Source of the DNA: Stenotrophomonas maltophilia
GTDB taxonomy: Bacteria > Pseudomonadota > Gammaproteobacteria > Xanthomonadales > Xanthomonadaceae
Length of the DNA: 64,000 nt
Assembly (NCBI RefSeq): GCF_002138415.1
Contig: NZ_CP015612.1
Location: 2,148,001 to 2,212,000, forward strand
Reading direction: 5' to 3'
Shown piece after piece: positions 1-7,508 of the stretch; the first letter of the stretch is position 1; every line of letters starts with the position of its first letter. The notes under the pieces are model-generated. The model made no database searches. It had not been told where the DNA came from and worked only from the letters and a program-made list of their open reading frames with translations. Made by a program: the position numbers and the translations under genes.

Positions 1-363
1 GGCCTTGTCCCAGGTCGGCATCATCACCATCGCGGTGAGGAACAGGGCCAGGCCCAGCAGGACCTGGTTGGACGGCGTCTGCCCGGTACCCAGCGCCTGG
101 CGCAGCAGGCCCAGCACGATGATGATGCGGGTGAACGAGGTCAGCACCAGCAGCATCGACGGGATCAGGGTGATCGCCGTCATCAGCAGCAGGGTCTGCA
201 GCGGCAGGCTGACCGGCGCACCCCCGATCTTGCCGACGTTGATGTCCGGCAGCGGGGTGGTCGGGGCGCCGGGTGTGGCGAATGCCAGCGCCGGCAACAG
301 GCACAGGGCGAGCATCAGCAGCCACGGCATCAGGGTGGCAAGTCGGGTACGGGTGACACGCAT
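1..363 (-). CDS. fliP: FliP, flagellar type III export pore protein (partial, 3' end outside window)
   Basis: This is the N-terminal 121 codons of FliP, an inner-membrane subunit of the FliPQR export gate. The visible part starts with a signal-like segment (MRVTRTRLATLMPWLLMLAL), as expected because FliP is cleaved. It then shows the family's first membrane segment and the motif SFTRIIIVLGLLRQALG. The ATG lies 1 bp after the fliO stop, so it is translated as part of the fliL-M-N-O-P unit. The gene leaves the window at its left edge, and fliQ would be expected next. Identification is firm although only about half of the protein is present. Confidence 0.95.
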   Translation of the reverse strand, partial: MRVTRTRLATLMPWLLMLALCLLPALAFATPGAPTTPLPDINVGKIGGAPVSLPLQTLLLMTAITLIPSMLLVLTSFTRIIIVLGLLRQALGTGQTPSNQVLLGLALFLTAMVMMPTWDKA

Positions 364-364
364 G

Positions 365-784
365 TCAGGGGTCCTTGCGCAGCCGCTGCTGCAGCAGCTG
401 GGCGAAATTCGGAAGATTCTTGAAGTCCGGCACGCGTACCGGCGCGGGTGGCGGCAGCGGTTCGGGCAGGGTGTGCAGAGTGTTGATGCCGCCGGCGGTA
501 ACGCCCAGCAGCAGCTGCTGGCCGTTGACCTCGATCACCACCACGCGCTCCTTGGCACCGACACTCAGGCTGGCCACCACCTTCATGCCTTCGGCCGGGC
601 GGAAACCACTGCCGGGCAGGCGCTTGAGCAGCCAGCCGAGGCCGATGACCAGCGCCAGCACTGCCAGCAGCGCCAGCACCGCGCCGAACAGGCTCGGTGC
701 GGCGGCTGCGTGCTGGCCGATCTGCGGGCCGACCGGAGCGGCGGTCTTGCCGACCGCCAGCAGGGTGGAGGCCAGCAGGCTCAA
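365..784 (-). CDS. fliO: FliO, flagellar export apparatus assembly protein
   Basis: FliO is a small bitopic membrane protein that helps assemble the FliPQR export gate. The 139-residue product has one membrane helix at about residues 33-53 (LFGAVLALLAVLALVIGLGWLL). A cytoplasmic domain follows with the family pattern VVASLSVGAKERVVVIEVNGQQLLLGVTAG broken over residues 69-100. It overlaps fliN by 4 bp (ATGA), and fliP begins 1 bp after its stop, which marks tight translational coupling. FliO is poorly conserved in general, so position and topology carry much of the call. Confidence 0.92.
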   Translation of the reverse strand: MSLLASTLLAVGKTAAPVGPQIGQHAAAAPSLFGAVLALLAVLALVIGLGWLLKRLPGSGFRPAEGMKVVASLSVGAKERVVVIEVNGQQLLLGVTAGGINTLHTLPEPLPPPAPVRVPDFKNLPNFAQLLQQRLRKDP

Positions 785-1116
785 CGCAGTCTCCGGATCC
801 GCTCGCTCGGGCTGACCACGTCGGTCAGGCGCACGCCGAAGCGGTCATTGATCACCACGACTTCGCCGTGGGCGATCAGGGTGCCGTTGACGAAGACATC
901 CAGGGACTCGCCAGCGCCGCGCTCCAGTTCCACCACCGAGCCCTGGTTGAGCTGCAGCAGGTTGCGGATCGGTAGGCGGGCGCGACCGACTTCCAGCGAC
1001 AGGGTCACCGGCACGTCAAGGATCACGTCCAGGTTCAGGTCCGGACCGTTCGCCTCATCGGCCTGCAGGCTGCTGAACTGGGCCGGGGTGGGTTCGAGGG
1101 CGTCGATATCGTTCAT
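781..1116 (-). CDS. fliN: FliN, flagellar motor switch C-ring protein
   Basis: FliN forms the lower C-ring of the rotor with FliM and binds the export ATPase regulator FliH. The 111-residue product carries a SpoA-type domain over about residues 29-105, with the typical run DVILDVPVTLSLEVGRARLP, then LNQGSVVELERGAGE and VNDRFGVRLTDVV-like strands. I chose the ATG at 1116, giving MNDIDALEPTP, because it overlaps the fliM stop as ATGA. A longer frame upstream reads through fliM and is arginine-rich nonsense. Length matches the short FliN forms of gammaproteobacteria. Confidence 0.96.
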   Translation of the reverse strand: MNDIDALEPTPAQFSSLQADEANGPDLNLDVILDVPVTLSLEVGRARLPIRNLLQLNQGSVVELERGAGESLDVFVNGTLIAHGEVVVINDRFGVRLTDVVSPSERIRRLR

Positions 1117-2117
1117 TGCGGGTCTTCCTGGATGACGGGTACGCGCGGACGGGTGCCCGGCGGATGGGTAGCGGTGATCTTCACGGCGTTCATGCCGTTG
1201 GCGATGCCGAACTCGCCGGTGAACACCGGAATGTTCTCCACGCACAGCGGCACCTGCGGGCTGAGCTCGATCGGCAGGATGTCGCCGACCTTCAGCTGGG
1301 TCAGGTCACGCAGGGTCATGCGCTTGCTGGCCAGCACGCTGGACAGGGTCACCTCGGCGATGTTGAGCTGTTCGCGCAGGGTCTGGCCCCAGCTCTCGTC
1401 GCGATCGTTGCGGTCGCTCTGGATGCCGGCGTCCAGCAGTTCGCGGATCGGCTCCAGCATCGAGTACGGCAGGGTCACGTGGATGTCGCCACCACCGCCG
1501 TCGAGCTCGACGTGCAGGCGGCACACCACCACGTACTCGCGCGGCGTCACGATGTTGGCGAAGTGCGGGTTGATTTCCGAGTTGATGTACTCGAAGTCGA
1601 CATCCATCACCGGTGCCCAGGCCTCGCGCAGGTCGGCGAAGGTCTGCTTCAGCAGCAGGTGGATCACCCGCATTTCGGTGGCGGTGAACTCGCGGCCTTC
1701 GATGCGGGTGGGGTAGCGCCCGTCACCACCGAAGAAGTTGTCGACGATGGCGAACACCAGGGTCGGTTCGAACACGATCAGGCCGGTTCCGCGCAGCGGC
1801 TTGAAGCGGATCAGGTTCAGGTTGGTCGGCACATACAGCGAGTGCATGTAGTCGTTGAACTTGATCAGCTCGATTCCGCGCACCGACAGTTCGGCCGAAC
1901 GGCGGATCAGATTGAACAGGCCGATCCGCCACAGCCGCGCGAAGCGCTCGTGGACCATTTCCAGGGTCGGCATGCGACCGCGGATGATGCGGTCCTGGCT
2001 GGCGAAGTCGTACGAACGCGCCTCGCCGGACGGCGGTTCCGGATCGGTCTCGACTGCGCCACTGTCCACGCCGTGGAGCAGGGCATCGATCTCGTCCTGG
2101 GACAGCAGATCATTCAT
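1113..2117 (-). CDS. fliM: FliM, flagellar motor switch protein
   Basis: FliM is the middle C-ring subunit that receives phosphorylated CheY and switches rotation. The 334-residue protein starts with the CheY-binding peptide LSQDEIDALL at residues 4-13. A CheC-like middle domain follows, including the conserved stretch GTGLIVFEPTLVFAIVDNFFGG. The C-terminal SpoA domain contains LKVGDILPIEL. Its stop overlaps the fliN start by 4 bp, and it lies about 10 bp after fliL. Length and domain order are standard. Confidence 0.97.
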   Translation of the reverse strand: MNDLLSQDEIDALLHGVDSGAVETDPEPPSGEARSYDFASQDRIIRGRMPTLEMVHERFARLWRIGLFNLIRRSAELSVRGIELIKFNDYMHSLYVPTNLNLIRFKPLRGTGLIVFEPTLVFAIVDNFFGGDGRYPTRIEGREFTATEMRVIHLLLKQTFADLREAWAPVMDVDFEYINSEINPHFANIVTPREYVVVCRLHVELDGGGGDIHVTLPYSMLEPIRELLDAGIQSDRNDRDESWGQTLREQLNIAEVTLSSVLASKRMTLRDLTQLKVGDILPIELSPQVPLCVENIPVFTGEFGIANGMNAVKITATHPPGTRPRVPVIQEDPQ

Positions 2118-2127
2118 CGGTGGGCCC

Positions 2128-2643
2128 TTACTGGGTCACGAAGCTGGTGAACAGCAGATCGTCGGCGCCGTTGCTGCCGGTCTCGGCCTTGAGCACCTTC
2201 TGCACCTCGGCCAGCGAAGCGGCCTGCAGCTTCTGCTTGCCGGCGACATCGGCGATCTGGTCGGGGCTGACCTGCGAGAACAACATCAGCAGGCGTGCCC
2301 GGATGGCCGGGGCATGGGTCTTGATCGCTTCCAGCGCCGCCGGGTCGCGGGTCATCAGCTGCACTTCCAGCTGCAGGTAGCGCGGGCCATCGACCGGGCC
2401 GTTGAGGTTGACCACGAACGCGGGGTCCAGCGCGAAGTACTGGGCCGGCGCCGGGGTCGTGGTCTTCTTCGGGGCCTGCGCGGCCTTGTCTTCGTGCTTG
2501 GACTGGGTGAAGAACCAGACGCCGCCACCGGCGGCAGCGGCGGCCAGCACGGCCACCAATGCGGTGATCAGGATCGGACTACGCGGCTTGGCGGCCTTGT
2601 CCTTCTCGGCGGTCTTCTTGGTTTTGTCAGCGGCTGCGGCCAC
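2128..2643 (-). CDS. fliL: FliL, flagellar basal body-associated protein (GTG start)
   Basis: FliL is a single-pass inner-membrane protein that surrounds the stator and supports torque. The 171-residue product has a lysine-rich cytoplasmic tail, a membrane helix at about residues 25-46, an alanine/proline linker and a periplasmic stomatin-like domain that includes LQLEVQLMTRDPAALEAIK. The start codon is GTG at 2643. It is preceded by AGGAG nine bases upstream and by a sigma-54 promoter at 2679-2694. It is the first gene of the fliL-M-N-O-P transcription unit. Confidence 0.93.
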   Translation of the reverse strand: MAAAADKTKKTAEKDKAAKPRSPILITALVAVLAAAAAGGGVWFFTQSKHEDKAAQAPKKTTTPAPAQYFALDPAFVVNLNGPVDGPRYLQLEVQLMTRDPAALEAIKTHAPAIRARLLMLFSQVSPDQIADVAGKQKLQAASLAEVQKVLKAETGSNGADDLLFTSFVTQ

Positions 2644-2678
2644 GGGGTGAAGCTCCTGAGGGTTGCTTCACCGGGATA

Positions 2679-2694
2679 TGCAAGGGGTGTGCCG
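2679..2694 (-). promoter_or_regulatory. sigma-54 promoter of the fliL operon
   Basis: Read on the minus strand the site is CGGCACACCCCTTGCA. It matches the -24/-12 pattern (GGCAC-N5-TTGC), with the GG and GC dinucleotides correctly spaced, and ends 36 bp before the fliL GTG. RpoN2 with FleQ is the expected activator pair (inference). Confidence 0.88.
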
Positions 2695-2756
2695 GAGTAG
2701 GGGCAGAGGGGTGCGACGGAATTCCGTCGGGGTGCCGGTGGGATGCCGGTGCGGCC

Positions 2757-2865
2757 GTGCGGAGCAAGCTCCGCACCCACCAAAGCGATACTGGCAGGTG
2801 CCGACCACCCCGCTCTGGTGGGTGCCAACCGTCCCGCTCTGGTGGGTGCCAACCTTGGTTGGCAC
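2757..2865. repeat. SMAG-like hairpins and a 24-bp tandem repeat between fliK and fliL
   Basis: Two 9-bp-stem hairpins with 2-base loops sit at 2757-2776 (GTGCGGAGC / GCTCCGCAC) and 2846-2865 (GTGCCAACC / GGTTGGCAC). Both are of the GTGGGTGCC variety of SMAG repeat. Between them a 22-base unit beginning CCCGCTCTGG occurs twice, at 2809-2830 and 2833-2854. The block lies between the fliK stop and the fliL sigma-54 promoter. Confidence 0.75.
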
Positions 2866-2870
2866 GCCTG

Positions 2871-4007
2871 TCAGGCGTACGCGTCCAGCAACCCGCGCTG
2901 GCGGATCAACTGCGCGGACGACACGCTGGCCTCGCCCGGCGACGGTTCTCCGTCACCCGCGATGCCGCCGCCACTGGCCTGGCCTGTCGCATTGCCGTCA
3001 CCACCGGGCGCCTGATGACCAACATCAGCATGAGCCAGCTGGAAGCCCTGCTCGCCGAGGAGTTCGCGCAAGCGCGGCAGGCTGCTTTCCAGTGCCTGGC
3101 GCACATCCACGTGTGGGCTGCTGAAGCTGGCATGCACCTTGTCGCCGTTCAACTGCAGGCGCACATCAACCGGGCCCATGTCGTCCGGGCTCAGGCGGAT
3201 GTGGGCGTGGCCGATCTTCTGGTCGGCCAGCCAGCCAAGGCGCGCGCCAATGGCCTGGTCGAAGCCATCGTCACCGAGCACCGGCTTCGGTGTTGGTTCG
3301 CCATTGAAGATGGGGTTGCCGGTAGCGAGCGCGGCCTTCAGATCCTGCACAGCCGCGTTGCCCGGTGCATGCAGCAGCGTCGCCGTGGCGCGGTCGCCGA
3401 TGAGGGTTGCGTCGCTGCCTTCACCGCGCTCGCTGCGCTTGCCGGGCAACACCAGCTCAGGCAACGGCAGTGTGGTCGCTTGGTCGGTGCCGCTGCTGGC
3501 GGTGGACGATGTGGCAGCCGCCGCTGTGGACGGCAGGGTCGCTGCGACCGGAGGTGCAGCGGGCGCGGGCAGGGCGTTGCCGCCTGCGTCGCTGGCCGTC
3601 ACTGCCGCGGCTGGCAGAGCGGTGGCAGGATCGGCAGGCGCCGGTATCGCCAGCACCAGCCCGGCCAGGCCGAGCGGCGGCCAAGGGGCTTCCTCGGTCG
3701 CCGCCGGGGTGTCCTTTTCGGCAACCGGCTTGGCCGGTGCTGCGGGCACCGTGACGGCTGGCTCTTCGGGGGCGGCAGCGCTGTCCGGCCTGCGCTCGGC
3801 GCCGGCCTGGCCGTTGCTGTCGGACGCTGGACTCTGCGTGGACGGCGTCGGCGTGTTCGCGGGTTTCGAGGGTGCATCGGCACCCGGCGAGCCACCCTGC
3901 AGCAGTTGGCTGAACTCCTTGCTGCCATCACCGCGTGGCGTGCGCGTTGCGCTGCTGCCGGAATTCTGCGGCTGCGCGTTGGCGCTGCTGGCCAATGGCG
4001 CGGGCAT
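2871..4007 (-). CDS. fliK: FliK, flagellar hook-length control protein
   Basis: FliK is a secreted molecular ruler that stops hook growth and switches export to filament substrates. The 378-residue product has the usual layout. A low-complexity, alanine/proline-rich N-terminal two thirds is followed by a conserved hook-length domain at about residues 255-345, with IRLSPDDMGPVDVRLQLNG and LRELLGEQGFQLAHADV. The ATG at 4007 shares a base with the fliJ stop (TGATG); a GTG at 4010 is the alternative. The N-terminal part would not be recognised by similarity, so the C-terminal domain and position carry the call. Confidence 0.92.
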   Translation of the reverse strand: MPAPLASSANAQPQNSGSSATRTPRGDGSKEFSQLLQGGSPGADAPSKPANTPTPSTQSPASDSNGQAGAERRPDSAAAPEEPAVTVPAAPAKPVAEKDTPAATEEAPWPPLGLAGLVLAIPAPADPATALPAAAVTASDAGGNALPAPAAPPVAATLPSTAAAATSSTASSGTDQATTLPLPELVLPGKRSERGEGSDATLIGDRATATLLHAPGNAAVQDLKAALATGNPIFNGEPTPKPVLGDDGFDQAIGARLGWLADQKIGHAHIRLSPDDMGPVDVRLQLNGDKVHASFSSPHVDVRQALESSLPRLRELLGEQGFQLAHADVGHQAPGGDGNATGQASGGGIAGDGEPSPGEASVSSAQLIRQRGLLDAYA

Positions 4008-4474
4008 CACGAGCGGCCTCCCTGCTCGGCGCCGTCCTGGTCTTCGGTCTGTACCAGGCGGGCGCGGCGGGCACCGATGTCGTCCATCTCGCGCTGGTCG
4101 CGGCGGTCCGTCACCACCTTCTCCTGTGCGCGGTAGCTGGCGGCCAGCTGTTCCAGCACGGCCTTGTCACGGCTGGCCAGGATCAGGCGGGCGCGCTCGG
4201 CTTCCACCTTCTCGCGGTTGCCATTGACCGTGGCCTGCTGCTGTTCGACCGCACTGTCCAGGCGGTCGAGAAACGCACGCCGGTTCAGCAGCTGCGCCGG
4301 GCTGGTCGCCGCCATCTGCGCGTTCGCGTATTCCTCGGCATAGCGGCGCAGTTCGTCCAGTCGCGATAGATGGGTATCGAGCACGCGCTGGCGTTCGGCC
4401 AGATCGCGGGCGACTGCGTCCTCGTGTTCCTGGGCCCGCTTGAGCAGGGGATCGATGCGCTTGGACTGGTTCAT
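4007..4474 (-). CDS. fliJ: FliJ, flagellar export chaperone escort / ATPase stalk
   Basis: FliJ is a coiled-coil protein that sits in the FliI hexamer and links it to the export gate. The 155-residue product is almost entirely charged helix (for example LLKRAQEHEDAVARDLAERQ and LDELRRYAEEYANAQM), as expected for the antiparallel coiled coil. It lies 3 bp after fliI and overlaps fliK. Sequence conservation in this family is low, so order and helical character support the name. Confidence 0.92.
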   Translation of the reverse strand: MNQSKRIDPLLKRAQEHEDAVARDLAERQRVLDTHLSRLDELRRYAEEYANAQMAATSPAQLLNRRAFLDRLDSAVEQQQATVNGNREKVEAERARLILASRDKAVLEQLAASYRAQEKVVTDRRDQREMDDIGARRARLVQTEDQDGAEQGGRS

Positions 4475-4477
4475 GGC

Positions 4478-5872
4478 TTAACTCTCTTGTTCCACCAGGC
4501 GCTGCAGTGCCGCCTGGCTGTGCGGGAGATCTGCGGCCTTGGCAACGTCCTGGCCGAGGAACTCCATGATTTCCGGCCAGCGTTCCAGGGCTTCGTCGGT
4601 GGCCGCGTCGTTGCCGCGCTGGTAGGCACCGATGGCGATCAGGTCGCGGTTGGCCGAGTAGGCCGAGACCAGCCGCTTCAGCTTGCGGATGCGCAGGCGC
4701 CACGGCTCGTCGGCGATTTCCGTGACCACGCGGCTGACCGACGATTCGACGTCGATGGCCGGGTACAGGCCACTGTCGGCCACGCGCCGCGATAGCAGGA
4801 TGTGGCCGTCGAGGATCGCGCGCGCTGCGTCGGCGATTGGATCCTGCGGATCGTCGCCTTCGGTCAGCACCGTGTAGAACGCGGTGATCGAGCCACGGCC
4901 CTTGGCACCATTACCGGCGCGTTCGACCAGCGCTGGCAGCTTGGCGAACACCGACGGCGGATAGCCGCGGGTGGTCGGTGGTTCGCCCACCGACAGGCCG
5001 ATCTCGCGCTGCGCCTGGGCGAAGCGGGTCAGCGAGTCCATCAGCAGCAGCACGTTCAGGCCCTGGTCGCGGAACCACTCGGCGATGGCGGTGGCACGGT
5101 AGGCACCGTGCAGGCGCGCCAGCGGCGGACGGTCGGCGGGACTGGCGACCACCACGGCGCGGCGCAGGCCTTCTTCGCCCAGCGTGGTCTCGACGAAATC
5201 GCGGACTTCGCGGCCACGTTCACCGATCAGGCCGACCACGATCACGTCGGCGGCGGTGTAGCGGGTCATCATGCCCAGCAGTGTCGACTTGCCGACGCCG
5301 GAGCCGGCGAACAGGCCGACACGCTGGCCGCGGCCGATCGGCAGCAGCGCGTTGATCGCGCGCACGCCGACGTCCAGCGGCTGGGTGATCGGCTCACGTG
5401 CCAGCGGATTGATCGACACGCCGGCCATGCCGACATGCCCTTCGGCGCGGATCGGGCCCTTGCCATCCAGCGGCACGCCGTCGCTGTCGATGACGCGGCC
5501 GAGCAGGCCTTCACCCACTTCCACGCCACCACGTCGCGCCGACGGTACCACCCGCGCGTTGGGCAGCAGGCCGTGCAGTTCGGCGCTGGGCATCAGGTAG
5601 GTGCGCTCGCCGGCGAAGCCGACCACTTCGGCATCGACCCAGCCACCATCGACCACTTCCACCTTGCAGCTGGCGCCCAGCGGCGCCTCGCAGCCGACGG
5701 CTTCCAGGGTGAGCCCGACCGCGCGGCGCAGCACGCCCTCGCGGATCAGGCCGCGACCATGCGCGGTGTCCACGCGCAGGCCATCCAGGCGGCTGGCGAG
5801 GCGCAGGTTGCGGGCCACGGCCCAGTCGGCCGCTGGCGCCGGTTGCGGCGCGGCTTGCGATTCCGGGCTCAT
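4478..5872 (-). CDS. fliI: FliI, flagellum-specific export ATPase
   Basis: FliI is the F1-beta-like ATPase that energises flagellar export. The 464-residue product has Walker A AGSGVGKST at residues 189-197, Walker B LLLMDSLTR from residue 275, and the family motif VGLIGERGREV near residue 213. The first ~20 residues are alanine/proline-rich and probably bind FliH. Its ATG overlaps the fliH stop by 4 bp. Length and motifs are standard and nothing looks degraded. Confidence 0.97.
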   Translation of the reverse strand: MSPESQAAPQPAPAADWAVARNLRLASRLDGLRVDTAHGRGLIREGVLRRAVGLTLEAVGCEAPLGASCKVEVVDGGWVDAEVVGFAGERTYLMPSAELHGLLPNARVVPSARRGGVEVGEGLLGRVIDSDGVPLDGKGPIRAEGHVGMAGVSINPLAREPITQPLDVGVRAINALLPIGRGQRVGLFAGSGVGKSTLLGMMTRYTAADVIVVGLIGERGREVRDFVETTLGEEGLRRAVVVASPADRPPLARLHGAYRATAIAEWFRDQGLNVLLLMDSLTRFAQAQREIGLSVGEPPTTRGYPPSVFAKLPALVERAGNGAKGRGSITAFYTVLTEGDDPQDPIADAARAILDGHILLSRRVADSGLYPAIDVESSVSRVVTEIADEPWRLRIRKLKRLVSAYSANRDLIAIGAYQRGNDAATDEALERWPEIMEFLGQDVAKAADLPHSQAALQRLVEQES

Positions 5873-6510
5873 GCGCCTGCTCCGGTCTGGCGGATCACCG
5901 CGTCCAGCGCGCCTCGCAGGCGGGCTTCCAGGGTGCCGTCGATGCGCACGGCTTCGGCGTGCACGCGAAGATCACCGCGGCTGAGGCTGGTGTCTGGCAC
6001 CAGGCGCTGTTGTGGCGGCAGGCTCAACAGCGGGGCGAGGGCGGCGATGTCGTCGGGGTGCAGTCGCACTTCGACCTCGCGGGTGCTGCCACCCACTGCG
6101 TCGATGGCTTCACCGACCAGCTGTGCAAGCAGTGCCGGGTCAGCTTCGTAGGCGCGGCCGACCAGCGCACCGGCGATGCGTACCGCCAGTTCGCCCAGTG
6201 CGCCGACCACTTCGTTCTCCAGCCGCACCAGCGGTCGGCTGAAGTTGTCGAGGATGCCTTCGATCTGCGCGGCGAGGCGACGCACTTCGGCCTGGCCCTG
6301 GCCGTAGCCTTCGGTATGGCCGTGCTGGAAGCCTTCCTTCTCGGCGCTGTCCTGGATGGCCTGGATTTCCTCCAGGGTCGGCAGCTGCAGCGGCGGCTCC
6401 GGCTCGTGTTCCGGGTCCGGCTCGGTGAGTTCGAACGCATCCTCCTGCTCCAGCAACGGTTCGGGCTGGGCCAGCAGGTCCGGGGCAAGCCAGCGCACGA
6501 CGTTGCTCAC
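5869..6510 (-). CDS. fliH: FliH, flagellar export ATPase negative regulator (GTG start)
   Basis: FliH binds FliI and holds it at the C-ring through FliN. The 213-residue product has an acidic N-terminus, a helical middle with the glycine-spaced segment EKEGFQHGHTEGYGQGQAEV (the GxxxG repeats typical of FliH), and a C-terminal FliH/YscL domain ending ARLRGALDAVIRQTGAGA. The start is GTG at 6510, overlapping the fliG stop as GTGA. The identification rests on the GxxxG region and on its place between fliG and fliI. Confidence 0.93.
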   Translation of the reverse strand: MSNVVRWLAPDLLAQPEPLLEQEDAFELTEPDPEHEPEPPLQLPTLEEIQAIQDSAEKEGFQHGHTEGYGQGQAEVRRLAAQIEGILDNFSRPLVRLENEVVGALGELAVRIAGALVGRAYEADPALLAQLVGEAIDAVGGSTREVEVRLHPDDIAALAPLLSLPPQQRLVPDTSLSRGDLRVHAEAVRIDGTLEARLRGALDAVIRQTGAGA

Positions 6511-7508
6511 AGCATGGCCTCCGCGCTGCCACCGATGGTGACGGTGCCTTCATCGGCCATGCGCTTGACGATGGCCAGGATCTCGCGCTGCGCGCCTTCC
6601 ACGTCGGACAGGCGCACCGGGCCACGAGCTTCCATGTCTTCCAGCAGGATTTCGGCCGCGCGCTGCGACATGTTGCGGGTGATCTTGTCACGTACCTTGA
6701 TGTCGGCACCGCGCAGGGCCAGGCCCAGGCGCTCGCCGCTCACTTCACGCAGCACCAGCTGCATTTCGCGGTCATCCAGGTCGACCAGGTCGTCGAACAC
6801 GAACATCAGGTCCTGGATGCGGTTGCTCAACGGCGCATCGATGCGCGCGATTTCGCCCAGGATGGCCTGGTCCTGGCCGCTGTCCATGAAGTTCAGGATG
6901 TTGGCCGCGCACTGCACGCCGCCGATGTTGGACGACTTCAGGTTCTGGTTGCCGGCGAACTGGCGCTCCATGATCTCGTTGAGTTCATTGAGCGCGTTCG
7001 GTGGAATGCCGTCGAGGGTGGCGATGCGCAGCAGCACGTCCACGCGGGTGCGGTCCGGCAGCAGTTTCAGCGCGTCGGCGGCCTGGTCGGTTTCCAGGTG
7101 CGCCATCACGATGGCGATGATCTGCGGGTGCTCGTTGCGTACCAGGTCGGCCACCGCACGCGGGTCCATCCACTTCAGCGCGTCCAGGCCGGTGGTGTTG
7201 CGGCCGAGCAGGATGCGGTCGATCAGGTTGCCGGCCTTCTCGCTGCCCAGTGCCTGCACCAGCATGTTGCGGATGTAGTCGTCCGAGCCCACGCCCAGCG
7301 AGGTCTTCGAGCCCAGCTCCTGGCCGAACTGGTCCATCACCCGTTCCACCTGTTCGCGGGTGATGTCGGTCATGGTGGCCATGGCGATGCCGATTTTCTG
7401 CACTTCCTTGGGTTCCATGTGGCGCAGCACTTCGGCTGCATCCAGCTCACCCAGGGACAGCAGCAGCACGGCCGCGCGCTGCACGCCGGTCAGTTGTGCC
7501 TCAGTCAT
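6507..7508 (-). CDS. fliG: FliG, flagellar motor switch/torque protein
   Basis: FliG couples the MS-ring to the C-ring and meets the stator. The 333-residue product shows the N-terminal FliF-binding domain, the middle-domain EHPQ motif at residues 126-129, and the C-terminal torque domain. Charged residues of the torque helix are visible in FDDLVDLDDREMQLVLREV. The ATG lies 8 bp inside the end of fliF. Full length, no oddities. Confidence 0.97.
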   Translation of the reverse strand: MTEAQLTGVQRAAVLLLSLGELDAAEVLRHMEPKEVQKIGIAMATMTDITREQVERVMDQFGQELGSKTSLGVGSDDYIRNMLVQALGSEKAGNLIDRILLGRNTTGLDALKWMDPRAVADLVRNEHPQIIAIVMAHLETDQAADALKLLPDRTRVDVLLRIATLDGIPPNALNELNEIMERQFAGNQNLKSSNIGGVQCAANILNFMDSGQDQAILGEIARIDAPLSNRIQDLMFVFDDLVDLDDREMQLVLREVSGERLGLALRGADIKVRDKITRNMSQRAAEILLEDMEARGPVRLSDVEGAQREILAIVKRMADEGTVTIGGSAEAML

